Positions 1 to 9,167 of a DNA stretch of 64,000 nucleotides are shown here, in pieces. This DNA is from Microbacterium terrisoli. GTDB taxonomy: Bacteria; Actinomycetota; Actinomycetes; Actinomycetales; Microbacteriaceae. The DNA is taken from contig NZ_CP133019.1 of the NCBI RefSeq assembly GCF_030866805.1, forward strand, positions 3,410,001 through 3,474,000. The letters run 5' to 3'. The position numbers and the translations under genes are program-made. The notes under the pieces are model-generated. The model saw only the letters and a program-made list of their open reading frames with translations. It was not told the DNA's origin and searched no databases. The first letter of the stretch is position 1. Every line of letters begins with the position of its first letter.

Positions 1-1
1 C

Positions 2-913
2 GAAGACGTGCACCATCTGGCCGGCGGCACGAACGGTGCGACCAAGGGACTGCCGGCGAAGTATCCCGGCCGTGTGCTGGGCACCCCCATCAGCGAGAAC
101 GCGTTCGTGGGCCTGGGCGGCGGGATCGCGCTCGACGGCCGCTTCCGGCCCGTCGTCGAGTTCATGTATCCCGATTTTCTGTGGGTCGCCGCCGACCAGG
201 TGTTCAATCAGATCGGCAAGGTGCGCCACATGTACGGCGGCGCCGACACCGTGCCGCTCGTGCTGCGCACGAAGGTCGCGATGGGCACCGGGTACGGCTC
301 GCAGCACTCGATGGACCCGGCCGGCATCTTCGCCACCAGCCCGGGGTGGCGCATCATGGCCGCCTCGACGCCGGCGGACTACGTCGGCCTGATGAACATC
401 GCGCTGGCCCTGGATGACCCGGTGCTGATGATCGAGCACGTCGATCTGTACGGCCAGAAGGGCGAGATCCCCGACGACCTCGACTACCAGCTGCCGTTCG
501 GCACGGCGGCGATCCGCCGGGCGGGGCAGGACGTCACGGTGCTGAGCTATCTGTCGATGGTGGCGCACTGCGCCAAGGCCATCGAGCAGACCGGGGTGGA
601 TGCCGAGCTCATCGACCTGCGCTTTCTCGATCAGGCCAGTCTCGACTGGGAGACGGTGGGTGCGAGCATCCGCAAGACCAACTGCGTGCTCATCGTCGAG
701 CAGGGCGCCCGCGGCACCTCGTACGGCGCCTGGCTGGCCGACGAAGTGCAGCGACGCTTCTTCGACTGGCTCGATCAGCCGGTGCAGCGCGTGACGGGTT
801 CGGGAACGTCGCCGAGCATCTCGCAGGTGCTGGAGCGGGCGGCCATCGCCCGCACCGAAGAGGTGGCCGCGGCGCTCGAGCGGGTGCGCGACGGCTTCGG
901 GCGGGGCGACTGA
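2..913 (+). CDS. 2-oxoacid dehydrogenase E1 component, beta subunit (5' end outside window)
   Basis: The reading frame is open from base 2, so the gene starts upstream of the window and only about 303 residues are visible. The protein is the beta subunit of a thiamine-diphosphate-dependent 2-oxoacid (pyruvate, acetoin or branched-chain) dehydrogenase E1, which decarboxylates the 2-oxoacid and passes the acyl group to E2. Seen in the sequence are the transketolase-like pyrimidine-binding region (PISENAFVGLGGGIALDG, EFMYPDF, TKVAMGTGYGSQHSMDP) and the C-terminal transketolase domain (VTVLSYLSMVAHCAKAIE, AELIDLRFLDQASLDWETV, VLIVEQGARGTSYG). The stop is followed at once by the E2 gene at 915, so the two are operonic. 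The E1-alpha gene is expected just upstream. The exact 2-oxoacid cannot be read from this fragment. GTG at 8 lies inside the conserved domain and is not a credible start. Confidence 0.9.
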   Translation, partial: EDVHHLAGGTNGATKGLPAKYPGRVLGTPISENAFVGLGGGIALDGRFRPVVEFMYPDFLWVAADQVFNQIGKVRHMYGGADTVPLVLRTKVAMGTGYGSQHSMDPAGIFATSPGWRIMAASTPADYVGLMNIALALDDPVLMIEHVDLYGQKGEIPDDLDYQLPFGTAAIRRAGQDVTVLSYLSMVAHCAKAIEQTGVDAELIDLRFLDQASLDWETVGASIRKTNCVLIVEQGARGTSYGAWLADEVQRRFFDWLDQPVQRVTGSGTSPSISQVLERAAIARTEEVAAALERVRDGFGRGD

Positions 914-914
914 G

Positions 915-2297
915 ATGGCCAGCGTCATCCGGATGCCGAGTGTGCTCGCCGGCGCCGAAGAAGGGGCGATCGCCGCATGGCTGGTCGCCGAAGGCGATGA
1001 GGTCGCCGTCGGTGACGCGATCGTCGAGATCGAGACCGACAAGGCGACCGTCGAGTACGAGGCCGAAGCCGCCGGCACCCTGGGGCGCATCCTCGTGCCC
1101 GCAGGCGTCGCCGCGTCGGTCGGCGACCCGATCGCCGTGCTGGTCGACGCCGGCGAAGATGTCGCGCGCGCCGCACAGGAGCTGGGCCTGACGTCTGCTG
1201 CCGGAGCCGGGGGCGAGCCGGATGCTCTGCCCGCCGCCGTGTCGGACGAGTCGCCGTCGGCGCCCGTGCCCGCGGCGCAAGAACCGGCCACGCAAGAACC
1301 GGCGGCGCAAGAGCCCGCGGCGCGAGAGCCGGCGGCGCAAGAGCGGGCGACGCGAGAAGCAACGGCGCAAGAGCCAACGGCGCGCAACACGGGTGCGCGG
1401 CTGTTCGCGAGCCCGATCGCACGCAAGATCGCCCAAAAGAACGGCGTCGAGCTGGCGACCCTCGCCGGAACCGGCCCCGAGGGGCGCGTCACCCGCCGTG
1501 ACGTCGAAGCGGCGCTTCGCCGCGCACCCGCGACACAGGCGGCGTCCACGTCGGCAGAGCCGGCATCCACCCCACCGGCGGCCGCGGCAACGCGCGCCGA
1601 CACGTCCGTCGACACGGACGCGGTCCTGGTGCCGCACTCGCCCATGCGCCGCGCCATCGCGCGCCGGCTCACCGAGAGCCAGGCCACGATCCCGCAGTTC
1701 CAGGTCGTCGCCGAGTGCGTCGTCGACGACTTGCTCGCGCTGCGGACGCAGGTGAACGCCACCCTGGCCGGGCAGAAGCTCTCGGTCAACGACTTCGTCG
1801 TCAAGGCCGTCGCCGGCGCACTGAGCGACGTGCCCGAGGCGAACGTCACCTGGACCGATGAAGGGATGCTGCAGCATTCGCGGGCCGACGTCGCCGTCGC
1901 CGTGTCGACCGACGGAGGTCTGGTCACCCCCGTCGTGCGCGACGTCGGATCGCGCAGCGTCTCGGCCGTGGGCGCGGCCGTGGCCGACCTCGCCGAACGC
2001 GCCCGGGCCAAGCGTCTGACGCAGACCGAGATCGAGGGCGGAACGTTCACGGTCTCTAACCTGGGCATGTTCGGCACCGTCGGGTTCTCGGCGATCGTCA
2101 ATCCGCCGCATTGGGGCATCCTCGCCGTCGGCGCAGCCAGGCAGCAGCCGGTCGTGGTGGATGGCGCTCTCGCGGTGGCCACCGTGATGCGGTGCACCCT
2201 GACCGTCGATCATCGCGCGGTCGACGGGGCACTCGCCGCCCAGTGGCTCGCGGCGTTCCAGCGGCGCATCGAAGAGCCGCTGCTGATCCTGGTCTGA
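915..2297 (+). CDS. Dihydrolipoamide acyltransferase (E2) of a 2-oxoacid dehydrogenase complex
   Basis: This 460-residue E2 transfers the acyl group from lipoyl-lysine to CoA. It has the standard order of parts: an N-terminal lipoyl domain (residues 1-75, lipoylated Lys about 43 in EIETDKATVEYEAE), a flexible linker, a peripheral subunit-binding domain (about 164-200, FASPIARKIAQKNGVEL then GPEGRVTRRDVEAAL), a second Ala/Pro linker, and the C-terminal catalytic domain ending in the active-site HRAVDG (about 433-438). The first linker is built from near-repeats of the pentapeptide QEPAA/QEPAT (DNA about 1275-1385). That is unusually regular and prone to length change by slippage. The gene starts one base after the E1-beta stop. 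It ends convergently with the LacI gene, 9 bases apart, and no separate terminator is obvious. Confidence 0.93.
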   Translation: MASVIRMPSVLAGAEEGAIAAWLVAEGDEVAVGDAIVEIETDKATVEYEAEAAGTLGRILVPAGVAASVGDPIAVLVDAGEDVARAAQELGLTSAAGAGGEPDALPAAVSDESPSAPVPAAQEPATQEPAAQEPAAREPAAQERATREATAQEPTARNTGARLFASPIARKIAQKNGVELATLAGTGPEGRVTRRDVEAALRRAPATQAASTSAEPASTPPAAAATRADTSVDTDAVLVPHSPMRRAIARRLTESQATIPQFQVVAECVVDDLLALRTQVNATLAGQKLSVNDFVVKAVAGALSDVPEANVTWTDEGMLQHSRADVAVAVSTDGGLVTPVVRDVGSRSVSAVGAAVADLAERARAKRLTQTEIEGGTFTVSNLGMFGTVGFSAIVNPPHWGILAVGAARQQPVVVDGALAVATVMRCTLTVDHRAVDGALAAQWLAAFQRRIEEPLLILV

Positions 2298-2306
2298 CGC
2301 AGCGCG

Positions 2307-3338
2307 TCAGGCCACGCGCGCGGCGCGGCGCGGCGCAGCGGTGGACTCCCGCACGATGAGGGTCGCCGGCAGGCTCACCGTCACGCTGCGCTGCTCGTCG
2401 GCGGCGATGTCGTCCAGCAGCAGCCGGGCGGCCTCGGTGCCCATCTCGAAGTGGGGGACCTGCACCGTCGTCAGCGGAGGGTTGAGGTCTTCGGTGGCGT
2501 CCATGCCGTTGAACCCGACGACCGAGACATCATCGGGGCAGCGCAGCCCGTGCCGGCGCAGGGCGCGCAGCACGCCGACGGCGAGCATGTCGTTGCCGGC
2601 GACCACCGCCGTGGGCACGTCGCCGTGCCGCAGCATCCCATCCATGCAGACCAGCCCCGCCTCGATGGTCAGCGCCGTGGTGGGCACGAGCCGCCCGGTC
2701 ACTCCCGCGTGCCGGCCGACGGCGGCCAGGAACGCGCTCGAGCGCACGGTGCTGGTGGTGAAATCCTTGGGGCCGGCCAGGTGCACCAGGTCGCGGTGCC
2801 CGAGCCCGACCAGGTGATCCACCGCGGCGGTGATGCCCGCCGCGTCGTTTCCGGTGACGAGCGAGTAGGGCACGTCGGTGCTGCCGCGGTTGAGCATGAC
2901 GACGTGCGCACCGCGGCGGTAGGCGTCGGCGATCAGCTCGTGATGCATGCGACCGGTCGCGATGATGAACCCGTCGACTCGGCGGCCCGACAGCGAGTCG
3001 AACGCGGCGCGTTCCAGGTCGTCGTCGCCGTCGGTGTTGGCGATCAGGGCCGTGTAGCCGCGCGGTGCGAGGTAGTGCTCCATGCCTCGCACCATCGGCG
3101 GGAAGAGCGGGTTGGTCAGGTCGGGAATGATCACGCCGATCGTCATCGACGAGTTGGTGCGCAGCCCCCGGGCGACGGCGTTGGCGACATAGCCGAGTTC
3201 CTGGGCCGCCTTGCGCACCCGCCGGGCGGTGGCCTGATTGACCTGATGCTCGGTCATCTTGTTGAGGGCACGCGACACCGTCGCCTTGTGCACGCCGGCG
3301 CGCGCTGCCACATCTGCGATCGTCACTCGTTTGGCCAC
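2307..3338 (-). CDS. LacI-family transcriptional regulator
   Basis: The protein has the LacI/GalR layout: an N-terminal helix-turn-helix (VTIADVAARAGVHKATVSRAL, then RVRKAAQELGYVANAVARGL), a hinge, and a periplasmic-binding-protein-like effector domain starting near IGVIIPDLTNPLFPPMVRGME. The start chosen is GTG at 3338, giving 343 residues (VAKRVTIADV). A longer reading from 3392 would add 18 residues unlike the family. In front of this GTG lies TACGCT (3350-3345) six bases upstream, with TTGCAA further up, so the mRNA is probably leaderless. The gene is divergent from the small ORF, mannosidase and symporter genes, so a role in sugar-responsive control of those is the simplest inference. 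It could instead serve the neighbouring dehydrogenase operon. The effector is unknown. Confidence 0.88.
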   Translation of the reverse strand: MAKRVTIADVAARAGVHKATVSRALNKMTEHQVNQATARRVRKAAQELGYVANAVARGLRTNSSMTIGVIIPDLTNPLFPPMVRGMEHYLAPRGYTALIANTDGDDDLERAAFDSLSGRRVDGFIIATGRMHHELIADAYRRGAHVVMLNRGSTDVPYSLVTGNDAAGITAAVDHLVGLGHRDLVHLAGPKDFTTSTVRSSAFLAAVGRHAGVTGRLVPTTALTIEAGLVCMDGMLRHGDVPTAVVAGNDMLAVGVLRALRRHGLRCPDDVSVVGFNGMDATEDLNPPLTTVQVPHFEMGTEAARLLLDDIAADEQRSVTVSLPATLIVRESTAAPRRAARVA

Positions 3339-3353
3339 GTCATCAGCGTAGCG

Positions 3354-3371
3354 AACTGTTGCAGTGCAGTT
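3354..3371. promoter_or_regulatory. Candidate LacI operator overlapping the lacI-type gene promoter
   Basis: An 18-bp imperfect palindrome, AACTGTTGCAGTGCAGTT, has arms AACTG and CAGTT. It lies between the presumed -35 (TTGCAA, minus strand, 3375-3370) and -10 (TACGCT, 3350-3345) of the regulator gene. Its position fits autorepression by the LacI protein. A second TTGCAA occurs near 3444-3453 within GATTGCAAGAAATC, which is also weakly palindromic. Binding is inferred only from symmetry and position. Confidence 0.4.
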
Positions 3372-3600
3372 GCAAGAGTTGCGGTGAAACACGTCGGATG
3401 ACTCAGAAATACCTTGATCATTGCGCTGAACGCCGATCGGCTAACGATTGCAAGAAATCTGCGCCGAACCATGGCTTTCCGGTGGCCTGCGGCCGTATAC
3501 TTGGGCTGCGCGGATGGGGCCGTCGTCTGTCGTGAGGATGGTCCCGAACAGCGTGGGCGCTCGGTGTTGAGCCGCCCGGACCCGAAGACGAGGATGCGTG

Positions 3601-3738
3601 ATGAGCGGTTGGGGCGCGGGATATCCCGGAGTACCGGCGGACGTGGCGAAAGCGCGGCAGCACGCCGAGGCAGCGCAGGCACCCGCTGAGGAACCCGCCG
3701 CCGATGACGCGGAGACCGACGAGCCCGTCCAGGACTGA
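3601..3738 (+). CDS. Small acidic hypothetical protein (45 aa)
   Basis: This short ORF starts with MSGWGAGYPGVPADVAKARQ and ends in an Ala/Glu/Asp-rich tail (EEPAADDAETDEPVQD). A GAGGA sequence sits about 8 bases before the ATG, and a TATACT box at 3496-3501 could be the -10 of its promoter. High GC at third positions and the sharp change from a Gly/Pro-rich start to an acidic tail suggest real coding. I do not recognise the family. It lies between the LacI gene and the mannosidase on the plus strand and may share the mannosidase transcript, although about 90 bases separate them. No membrane segment or known motif is visible. Confidence 0.45.
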   Translation: MSGWGAGYPGVPADVAKARQHAEAAQAPAEEPAADDAETDEPVQD

Positions 3739-3829
3739 GTAGCCCACCGTCCCCTCGGCGTGTGAACGCCCATCGCGCCTAGGCTGGCAGGCACACGCGG
3801 CGCCGTTGCCGCGGCCCGACGGAGGTGCG

Positions 3830-6800
3830 ATGCTCGACGTTCTCGCCACGCTGCCCGGCCTGATCGACAAGCATCCCGTGCACTGCCGGCGTCTTCGGGC
3901 GATCCGCCGCCGAGCGTACCGCCGAGTCGCCGACCTCGACGCCGAGGTGGTGCGCTCGCCCGAGCCGATCCCCTTCGCCGACCTCGACCGCGGCGCCTTC
4001 CGGCCGATCCGCGCCGGCGCCGAGTTCGGCGGGGTGCAGGAATGCGCATGGCTGCACATCACCGGCGACGTGCCGCCCGCGACATCCGTCGGCGGAGAGT
4101 CGGTGGTCATGCTCGGCATCCGGGGCGAGGGCATCGTGTATTCCGCCGGCGGCATAATGCTGGATGCCGTGACGACGGTGTGGACGCAGGGCGACCTGCC
4201 GCAGCTCGGCGGCGGGTTTCGCCCCGTGCCGCACGCCGACCTGTCCACCAGGCGCGTCGAGCTGTATGCGGACGTCACCTTCAACGGCTTCCTGTTCCTC
4301 GGCATCGGCCGCGGCGTCTTCCACGGCGCGCACATCGCGGTGCGCGACGACACCGCGGCCGGCCTCTACTACGACTACCTGGCCCTTGCCGTGCTCGCGC
4401 TCTCGACCGACGATGCGAGCCTCGCCCGCGACCTGCAGACAGGACTGCGCGAGGCCTACGCACGGTTCTCCGCCGGTGACGCGGCCGCCGCCCGGGCACG
4501 GCTGGCCACCGAGCTGGCACGCCCGTCCACGAGCGACTTCGTCTACAGCGCGGTCGGGCACGGGCACCTCGACATGGCCTGGGTGTGGCCGATCCGCGAG
4601 ACGCAGCGCAAGGCCGTGCGCACCTACCTGCGGGCGCTGCAGACCATCGACCGCTACGACGACTACGTGTACGGCACGAGCCAGCCCCAGCAGCTGCTGT
4701 GGACCAAGCAGCAGCATCCCGAACTGTACGAGAAGATCCAGGATGCGGTGGCTGCGGGCCGCATCGAACCCCAGGGCTCGTTCTGGGTCGAGCCCGACAC
4801 CAATCTGCCCGGCGGCGAATCGCTGATCCGGCAGGCGCTGGTCGGGCGGCGGTTCTGGCAGGACGAGTTCGGGCTCGATGATGACCGGCTGCGCCTGTGC
4901 TGGCTGCCCGACACGTTCGGCTACAACGGCAACCTGCCGCAGATTCTGCGCGGCTGCGGCATGGACTGGTTCCTGACCATCAAGCTGTCATGGAACCGCG
5001 TCACCGACTTCGGCCATCGCACGTTCGAATGGGCGGGCATCGACGGCACCTCGGTGCTCGTGCACATGCCGCCCGAAGGCGATTACAACTCGCGCGCCGC
5101 CGCCGACGGGCTGCTCAGGGGCATCGCACAGTACCCCGAACGCGACCTGGGCACGGCGCTCCTGGTCTACGGCGCCGGTGACGGCGGCGGCGGACCGGGC
5201 GAGCAGCACCTCGAGCTGCTCGCCCGCGAGTCGTCGCTGCGGGGCCTGCCACGCGTGCAGAAATCATCGGCGCATGACTTCTTCCGTGCGCTCGAGCAGC
5301 GCGAGATCACCACGCGGCACGACGGCGAGCTGTATCTGCAGACGCACCAGGGCACGTACACGACGCAGGGTCAGACCAAGCGGCACAATCGCCTCGTCGA
5401 GCGGATGCTGCACGAGGTCGAGGCACTGGCCGTGCTGACCGGCCTGCCCGGCGCCACGCAGGGTGCCGGCCACGCCGACGTGCGCGCCGAGCTCGAGCCG
5501 CTGTGGCGCGACGTGCTGCTCAATCAGTTCCACGACATCCTCCCCGGCTCATCGATCGAACGCGTGAACCTCGAGGCACGCGCGTCGTACACCGCGGCCG
5601 AGCAGGAGCTCGAGAAGATCACCGCGCGACTCCTGCCGCAGCTGCCGCATGCCGACCCGGGTGACGGTGCGCATGCCGACCCGGGTGCCGGCCCGGGTGA
5701 CGGTGAGGTCCCGACGGCGATCAACCTCACCTCCTTCCCGCGGCGCGAGCACCTGCGCCTCGACGGCGCGTGGCACCGGGTGGACGTCGCACCGTATGCC
5801 GCTGCCCGCATACAGCCGGCGGGGCCTTTCGACGGTCTCTCGCACACCGCCGATGTGATGGCCAACGATCGGCTCACGGTGCGGTTCAGTCCCTCGGGCG
5901 AGATCGCATCGGTGGTCGATGCCACGGGCGCCGAGCACGTCGCCGACGGGTTCAACCGGCTCGCCGTCTATGACGACCCGCGGCAGATCCCGTTCGATGC
6001 CTGGGACATCGACCCCGGCTACGTCGACACCACACCCACGGTGCTGACCGTCACCGCGGCACGCGCGTCGATCGATGGTCCGTTCGTCATCCGGCACCAC
6101 GAGTACCGCGCCCCGAGGGTCACCGTGCACCAGCGGGTCATCCTCGAGATCGGCAGCCCGGTGATCCGATTCGAGACCCACGTCGACTGGCACGAGAAGC
6201 ACCGGATGCTGCGTGCCGAGTTCCGGCCCGTGCACTACGGCCCGCAGGCGCTGTGCGAGATCCAGTTCGGGCACATCGCCCGCACCACGACCGAGCACGA
6301 CCCGGCCGAGCAGGCGCAGTTCGAGGTGTGCGCGCACAAATGGATCGCCACGAGCAACCCGGGCGGCGGGTTCGCGCTGCTGAACGACTCCAAGTACGGG
6401 CACCGCGCGAAGAACGGACTGATCAGCCTCAACCTGCTGCGGGCACCCACCTTTCCCGACAAGACCGCCGACCGCGGCACGCACGAGTTCACGTACGCGT
6501 TCCTGCCGTTCGACCCGGGCGATGTGGGCACCGTGGTGCGCGAGGCCTACCGGCTGAACAATCCGCTGCTGCCGGCCGACGGCATCGTGTTCGACAGCGC
6601 CGTGACGGTCTCCGACCCGGGAGTGGTCATCGAGACGATCAAACCGGCCGAAGACGGTTCGGGCGTGGTCGTGCGGCTGTACGAGAGCCTCGGCCGGGGC
6701 ACGGTCTGCGACATCCGCACCCGCCTGCCGCACACGCGTGCGACCTTCACCGACCTCATCGAGCGACCCGGCGAGCGCACCGACCTGACCAGCGTCGCTT

Positions 6801-6844
6801 TCGGTCCGTTCGAGATCAAGACGATCCTGCTGGAGCAGGCATGA
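3830..6844 (+). CDS. Alpha-mannosidase, glycoside hydrolase family 38
   Basis: A 1004-residue GH38 retaining alpha-mannosidase, likely cytoplasmic because no signal peptide is seen. The start is the ATG at 3830 with GGAGG seven bases upstream; an earlier in-frame ATG at 3806 lacks a ribosome site. Visible family signatures are the zinc-binding GHGHLDMAWVWPIRET (about residue 243), the nucleophile region WLPDTFGYNGNLPQI (nucleophile Asp about 361), DWFLTIKLSWN, GDGGGGPGEQHLE and HDILPGSSI (about 568), followed by the C-terminal beta domains. Length and order match bacterial and fungal vacuolar-type class II mannosidases. A DNA repeat at 5646-5705 encodes a Gly/Pro/Asp linker (HADPGDGAHADPGAGPGDG). 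The stop overlaps the start of the symporter gene (ATGA), so the two are translationally coupled; the pair probably imports and hydrolyses alpha-mannosides. Confidence 0.93.
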   Translation: MLDVLATLPGLIDKHPVHCRRLRAIRRRAYRRVADLDAEVVRSPEPIPFADLDRGAFRPIRAGAEFGGVQECAWLHITGDVPPATSVGGESVVMLGIRGEGIVYSAGGIMLDAVTTVWTQGDLPQLGGGFRPVPHADLSTRRVELYADVTFNGFLFLGIGRGVFHGAHIAVRDDTAAGLYYDYLALAVLALSTDDASLARDLQTGLREAYARFSAGDAAAARARLATELARPSTSDFVYSAVGHGHLDMAWVWPIRETQRKAVRTYLRALQTIDRYDDYVYGTSQPQQLLWTKQQHPELYEKIQDAVAAGRIEPQGSFWVEPDTNLPGGESLIRQALVGRRFWQDEFGLDDDRLRLCWLPDTFGYNGNLPQILRGCGMDWFLTIKLSWNRVTDFGHRTFEWAGIDGTSVLVHMPPEGDYNSRAAADGLLRGIAQYPERDLGTALLVYGAGDGGGGPGEQHLELLARESSLRGLPRVQKSSAHDFFRALEQREITTRHDGELYLQTHQGTYTTQGQTKRHNRLVERMLHEVEALAVLTGLPGATQGAGHADVRAELEPLWRDVLLNQFHDILPGSSIERVNLEARASYTAAEQELEKITARLLPQLPHADPGDGAHADPGAGPGDGEVPTAINLTSFPRREHLRLDGAWHRVDVAPYAAARIQPAGPFDGLSHTADVMANDRLTVRFSPSGEIASVVDATGAEHVADGFNRLAVYDDPRQIPFDAWDIDPGYVDTTPTVLTVTAARASIDGPFVIRHHEYRAPRVTVHQRVILEIGSPVIRFETHVDWHEKHRMLRAEFRPVHYGPQALCEIQFGHIARTTTEHDPAEQAQFEVCAHKWIATSNPGGGFALLNDSKYGHRAKNGLISLNLLRAPTFPDKTADRGTHEFTYAFLPFDPGDVGTVVREAYRLNNPLLPADGIVFDSAVTVSDPGVVIETIKPAEDGSGVVVRLYESLGRGTVCDIRTRLPHTRATFTDLIERPGERTDLTSVAFGPFEIKTILLEQA

Positions 6845-8172
6845 CCGTCGCTGCGGCGCCGGTCGGCGCACCCAGCCGGCGCACCCAGCGCATCTCGATC
6901 GTGGTGGCCGGGTTCGGCCAGAACATCGTGCTCACCACGGTGACCACCTTCATCCTGGTGTATCTGCTGCAGTACGCGCACATCAGCACGCAGGGCATGG
7001 CGGTGGTCACCGGCATCCTGACCGCCGCGCGGATCTTCGATGCCGTCAGCGACCCCATCATGGGCAGCATCATCGACATGACGCGCTCGCGCTGGGGCAA
7101 GCTGCGGCCGTACATCCTGTTCTCGGCGCTGCCGGTGGCCGCGCTGTCGACGCTGCTGTTCGCGGTGCCGGATGTCTCCGAACCGGGCAAGCTCGTCTTC
7201 TTCGGCATCTGCTACTTCTTGTGGGGCGTCGCCTACACGGCGTGCGATGTGCCGTTCTGGGGGCTGATCGGTTCGGCGTTCCCCGAGCCGGCCTACCGCA
7301 CCCGGGTCATCTCGGATGTGCGCGCGTTCGGCGCGATCGCGCTGGGACTTGCCACGCTCGGGATGCCGTGGCTCGCGCGGCTGGTCAGTGGCGGGGGCTC
7401 GACCACGGGGCCCGGCTGGACCCTGGCGGTCGGCATCGCCTCGGTGCTGGGCATGGGGCTGTTCCTGTTCGCGTTCGTGAACGGGCGCGAGCGGCACACG
7501 CCCGGGGTTCGCGAGCGGCTCACCGTGCGCCAGCTGGTGGGCACTCTCGTGCACAACACGCCCCTGCTGATGGTGCTGCTCGGCTCGGCTCTCGCGTTCG
7601 GTCGCTACATCGTGCAGGCCGGCGGCGCGGTCTTCGTCGTCATCGCCTACGACGACGAGGGCGCCTTCACCCTGATCGGCGCCGCGATCATCGTCGGCAT
7701 GGTGCTCGCATCGTTTTCGACCCCGGTGCTGCTGCGATGGATGTCTGCGCGCACCCTGGTGATCGGCAGCTCACTGATCAGCGCCGCGCTGTACGTGGCG
7801 ATGTTCTTCGCCGGGTTCGAGAACATCGCCGTGCTGCTCGTGTTCATCTTCTTGACCGGACTGGGCCTGGGGATCTTCCTGGTCGTGCAGGCCACGATGA
7901 TCGCCGACGCCGTCGACGACGCCGAAAGCCGCACCGGCATGCGCAACGACGGCATCTCGTTCTCGAGCCTCACCTTCGTCACGAAGATCATGAACGCGCT
8001 GGCCGTGCTCGTGTTCGGCGTGTTCATCGTGCTGGCCGGGTACGAGGCGGGGGTGACGGTGACCCCTGCCATGCAGGGCACCGTCTTCGTGTCGCTGACG
8101 ATCGTGCCCGCCGTCAGCTGCGTCGTCTCGGCGATCCCGTTCGTGTTCTACCGGCTCGGCGGGCGCCGCTGA
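6841..8172 (+). CDS. GPH-type sugar:cation symporter (MelB-like MFS protein)
   Basis: A 443-residue inner-membrane transporter of about 12 hydrophobic segments. The glycoside-pentoside-hexuronide family pattern is visible in the first half: DAVSDPIMGSIIDMTRSRWG followed by KLRPYILFSALPVA. A second characteristic cluster near the end is DAVDDAESRTGMRNDGISFS, followed by FVTKIMNALAVLVFGVF. The start is the ATG at 6841, which overlaps the mannosidase stop by four bases. It likely imports the mannoside or oligosaccharide used by the mannosidase, coupled to H+ or Na+. A GC-rich inverted repeat just downstream (8185-8192 with 8215-8222) might end the transcript, but it lacks a U tract. Confidence 0.9.
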   Translation: MTVAAAPVGAPSRRTQRISIVVAGFGQNIVLTTVTTFILVYLLQYAHISTQGMAVVTGILTAARIFDAVSDPIMGSIIDMTRSRWGKLRPYILFSALPVAALSTLLFAVPDVSEPGKLVFFGICYFLWGVAYTACDVPFWGLIGSAFPEPAYRTRVISDVRAFGAIALGLATLGMPWLARLVSGGGSTTGPGWTLAVGIASVLGMGLFLFAFVNGRERHTPGVRERLTVRQLVGTLVHNTPLLMVLLGSALAFGRYIVQAGGAVFVVIAYDDEGAFTLIGAAIIVGMVLASFSTPVLLRWMSARTLVIGSSLISAALYVAMFFAGFENIAVLLVFIFLTGLGLGIFLVVQATMIADAVDDAESRTGMRNDGISFSSLTFVTKIMNALAVLVFGVFIVLAGYEAGVTVTPAMQGTVFVSLTIVPAVSCVVSAIPFVFYRLGGRR

Positions 8173-8345
8173 CGCGACACGGCGCCACGCGCAGATTCCG
8201 TGCGTCCTCCTCGCGCGCGTGGCCGTCGACGCGCGTGACGGCCGATTCACCCGGACGTGCGGGCGCCCGGGCGGCGAACGCGGGGGCTTCGCCGCCCGAC
8301 CTGTGACAGGCGCACCGCGCCATGCCCCTGTGTCAAGATCGATTG

Positions 8346-9161
8346 ATGCGCCCTCGTCACCCTCGCCGCATCGCGACGCTGGTCGCACCGTTCCTGGTCG
8401 CAGCGGCGCTTGCCGGCTGCAGTTCCGCGACATCCGCCCGCGACGCCGAGCACGCGACCGAGGCTCGCCACACCGTCGCTGAGATCGCCCGACACCTGTA
8501 CCGCGGACCGACCGACACGATCGAGGACTACGCCCGCTGGGCCGATGAGCAGCTCGACGGACGCGCCTCACCCCAGCTGATCGGATACACGACCTACCCC
8601 GACGCGACGCACCAAGACCCGTTCGGCGCCCTGCAGCTGCGCGTCACGATCGAGCGGTATGACGGCGCCGATCCCTACGTGGCGTGCTTCGAGTCGAGGT
8701 TCGATTACTGGGGTGTGACCACCGAGAACCACGCGCGCTGGGACGACGACACCGCCGTGGCCCGGCCCATCGACTGCCCGGCCGATGCGCATCCCATCGA
8801 TCCCCCGGTCGACACCCGCCCCGTCTTGGTCGTGCCCGACGGAACCGAAGACGTCGTCGTGGACGTGCTCACCCACGCGTCCGCGCAGGCGTCGGCCGAC
8901 GACATCCTCACCGAAGTGAAGAAGAGGATGCCGCAACCCACCGGCGACCGCGAGGTCGCGTTCGACCCGTCCGTCGCGATCGCCGACCAGCAGATCGGGT
9001 TCGCGATGGGCAATGCCGACCACTGCCTGCTCGCGGTGCGCCGGCCCACCGGCGAGGTCGAGGTGCTGCACGTTCCACGGGTGCTGCTGCAGCCCGGCGA
9101 GCTGGGATGCAGCGCCGACACCGCCCTGCGCCCGGTCGACCAGCTGCGGGCGCCGCACTGA
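8346..9161 (+). CDS. Putative lipoprotein of unknown function
   Basis: A 271-residue protein with a clear lipoprotein signal: a basic start (MRPRHPRRIA), a hydrophobic stretch, and the lipobox LAGC with Cys about residue 25. It is therefore probably anchored to the outer face of the membrane. The mature part is Asp/His/Arg-rich and contains a repeated DAHPIDPPVDTRPV-like acidic/proline segment. I recognise no family. The start at 8346 is preferred because the signal peptide begins there; an ATG at 8322 adds eight residues before the basic region. It is the last apparently intact gene before the accessory region: helicase debris begins within about 10 bases of its stop. Confidence 0.75.
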   Translation: MRPRHPRRIATLVAPFLVAAALAGCSSATSARDAEHATEARHTVAEIARHLYRGPTDTIEDYARWADEQLDGRASPQLIGYTTYPDATHQDPFGALQLRVTIERYDGADPYVACFESRFDYWGVTTENHARWDDDTAVARPIDCPADAHPIDPPVDTRPVLVVPDGTEDVVVDVLTHASAQASADDILTEVKKRMPQPTGDREVAFDPSVAIADQQIGFAMGNADHCLLAVRRPTGEVEVLHVPRVLLQPGELGCSADTALRPVDQLRAPH

Positions 9162-9167
9162 GTGCTC

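Noticed and set aside
1270..1390. The repetitive DNA in the E2 gene as a separate repeat element
   Set aside because: It stays in frame and encodes the flexible Ala/Pro/Gln/Glu linker expected at this place in E2 proteins.
690..2213. A 507-codon open frame on the minus strand opposite E1-beta and E2
   Set aside because: It is Arg/Gly/His-rich with no family motif and lies fully opposite two well-supported genes; long antisense frames are common in high-GC DNA.
5549..6871. A 440-codon open frame on the minus strand
   Set aside because: It is antisense to the alpha-mannosidase, whose motifs are clear; its composition is typical of a shadow frame.
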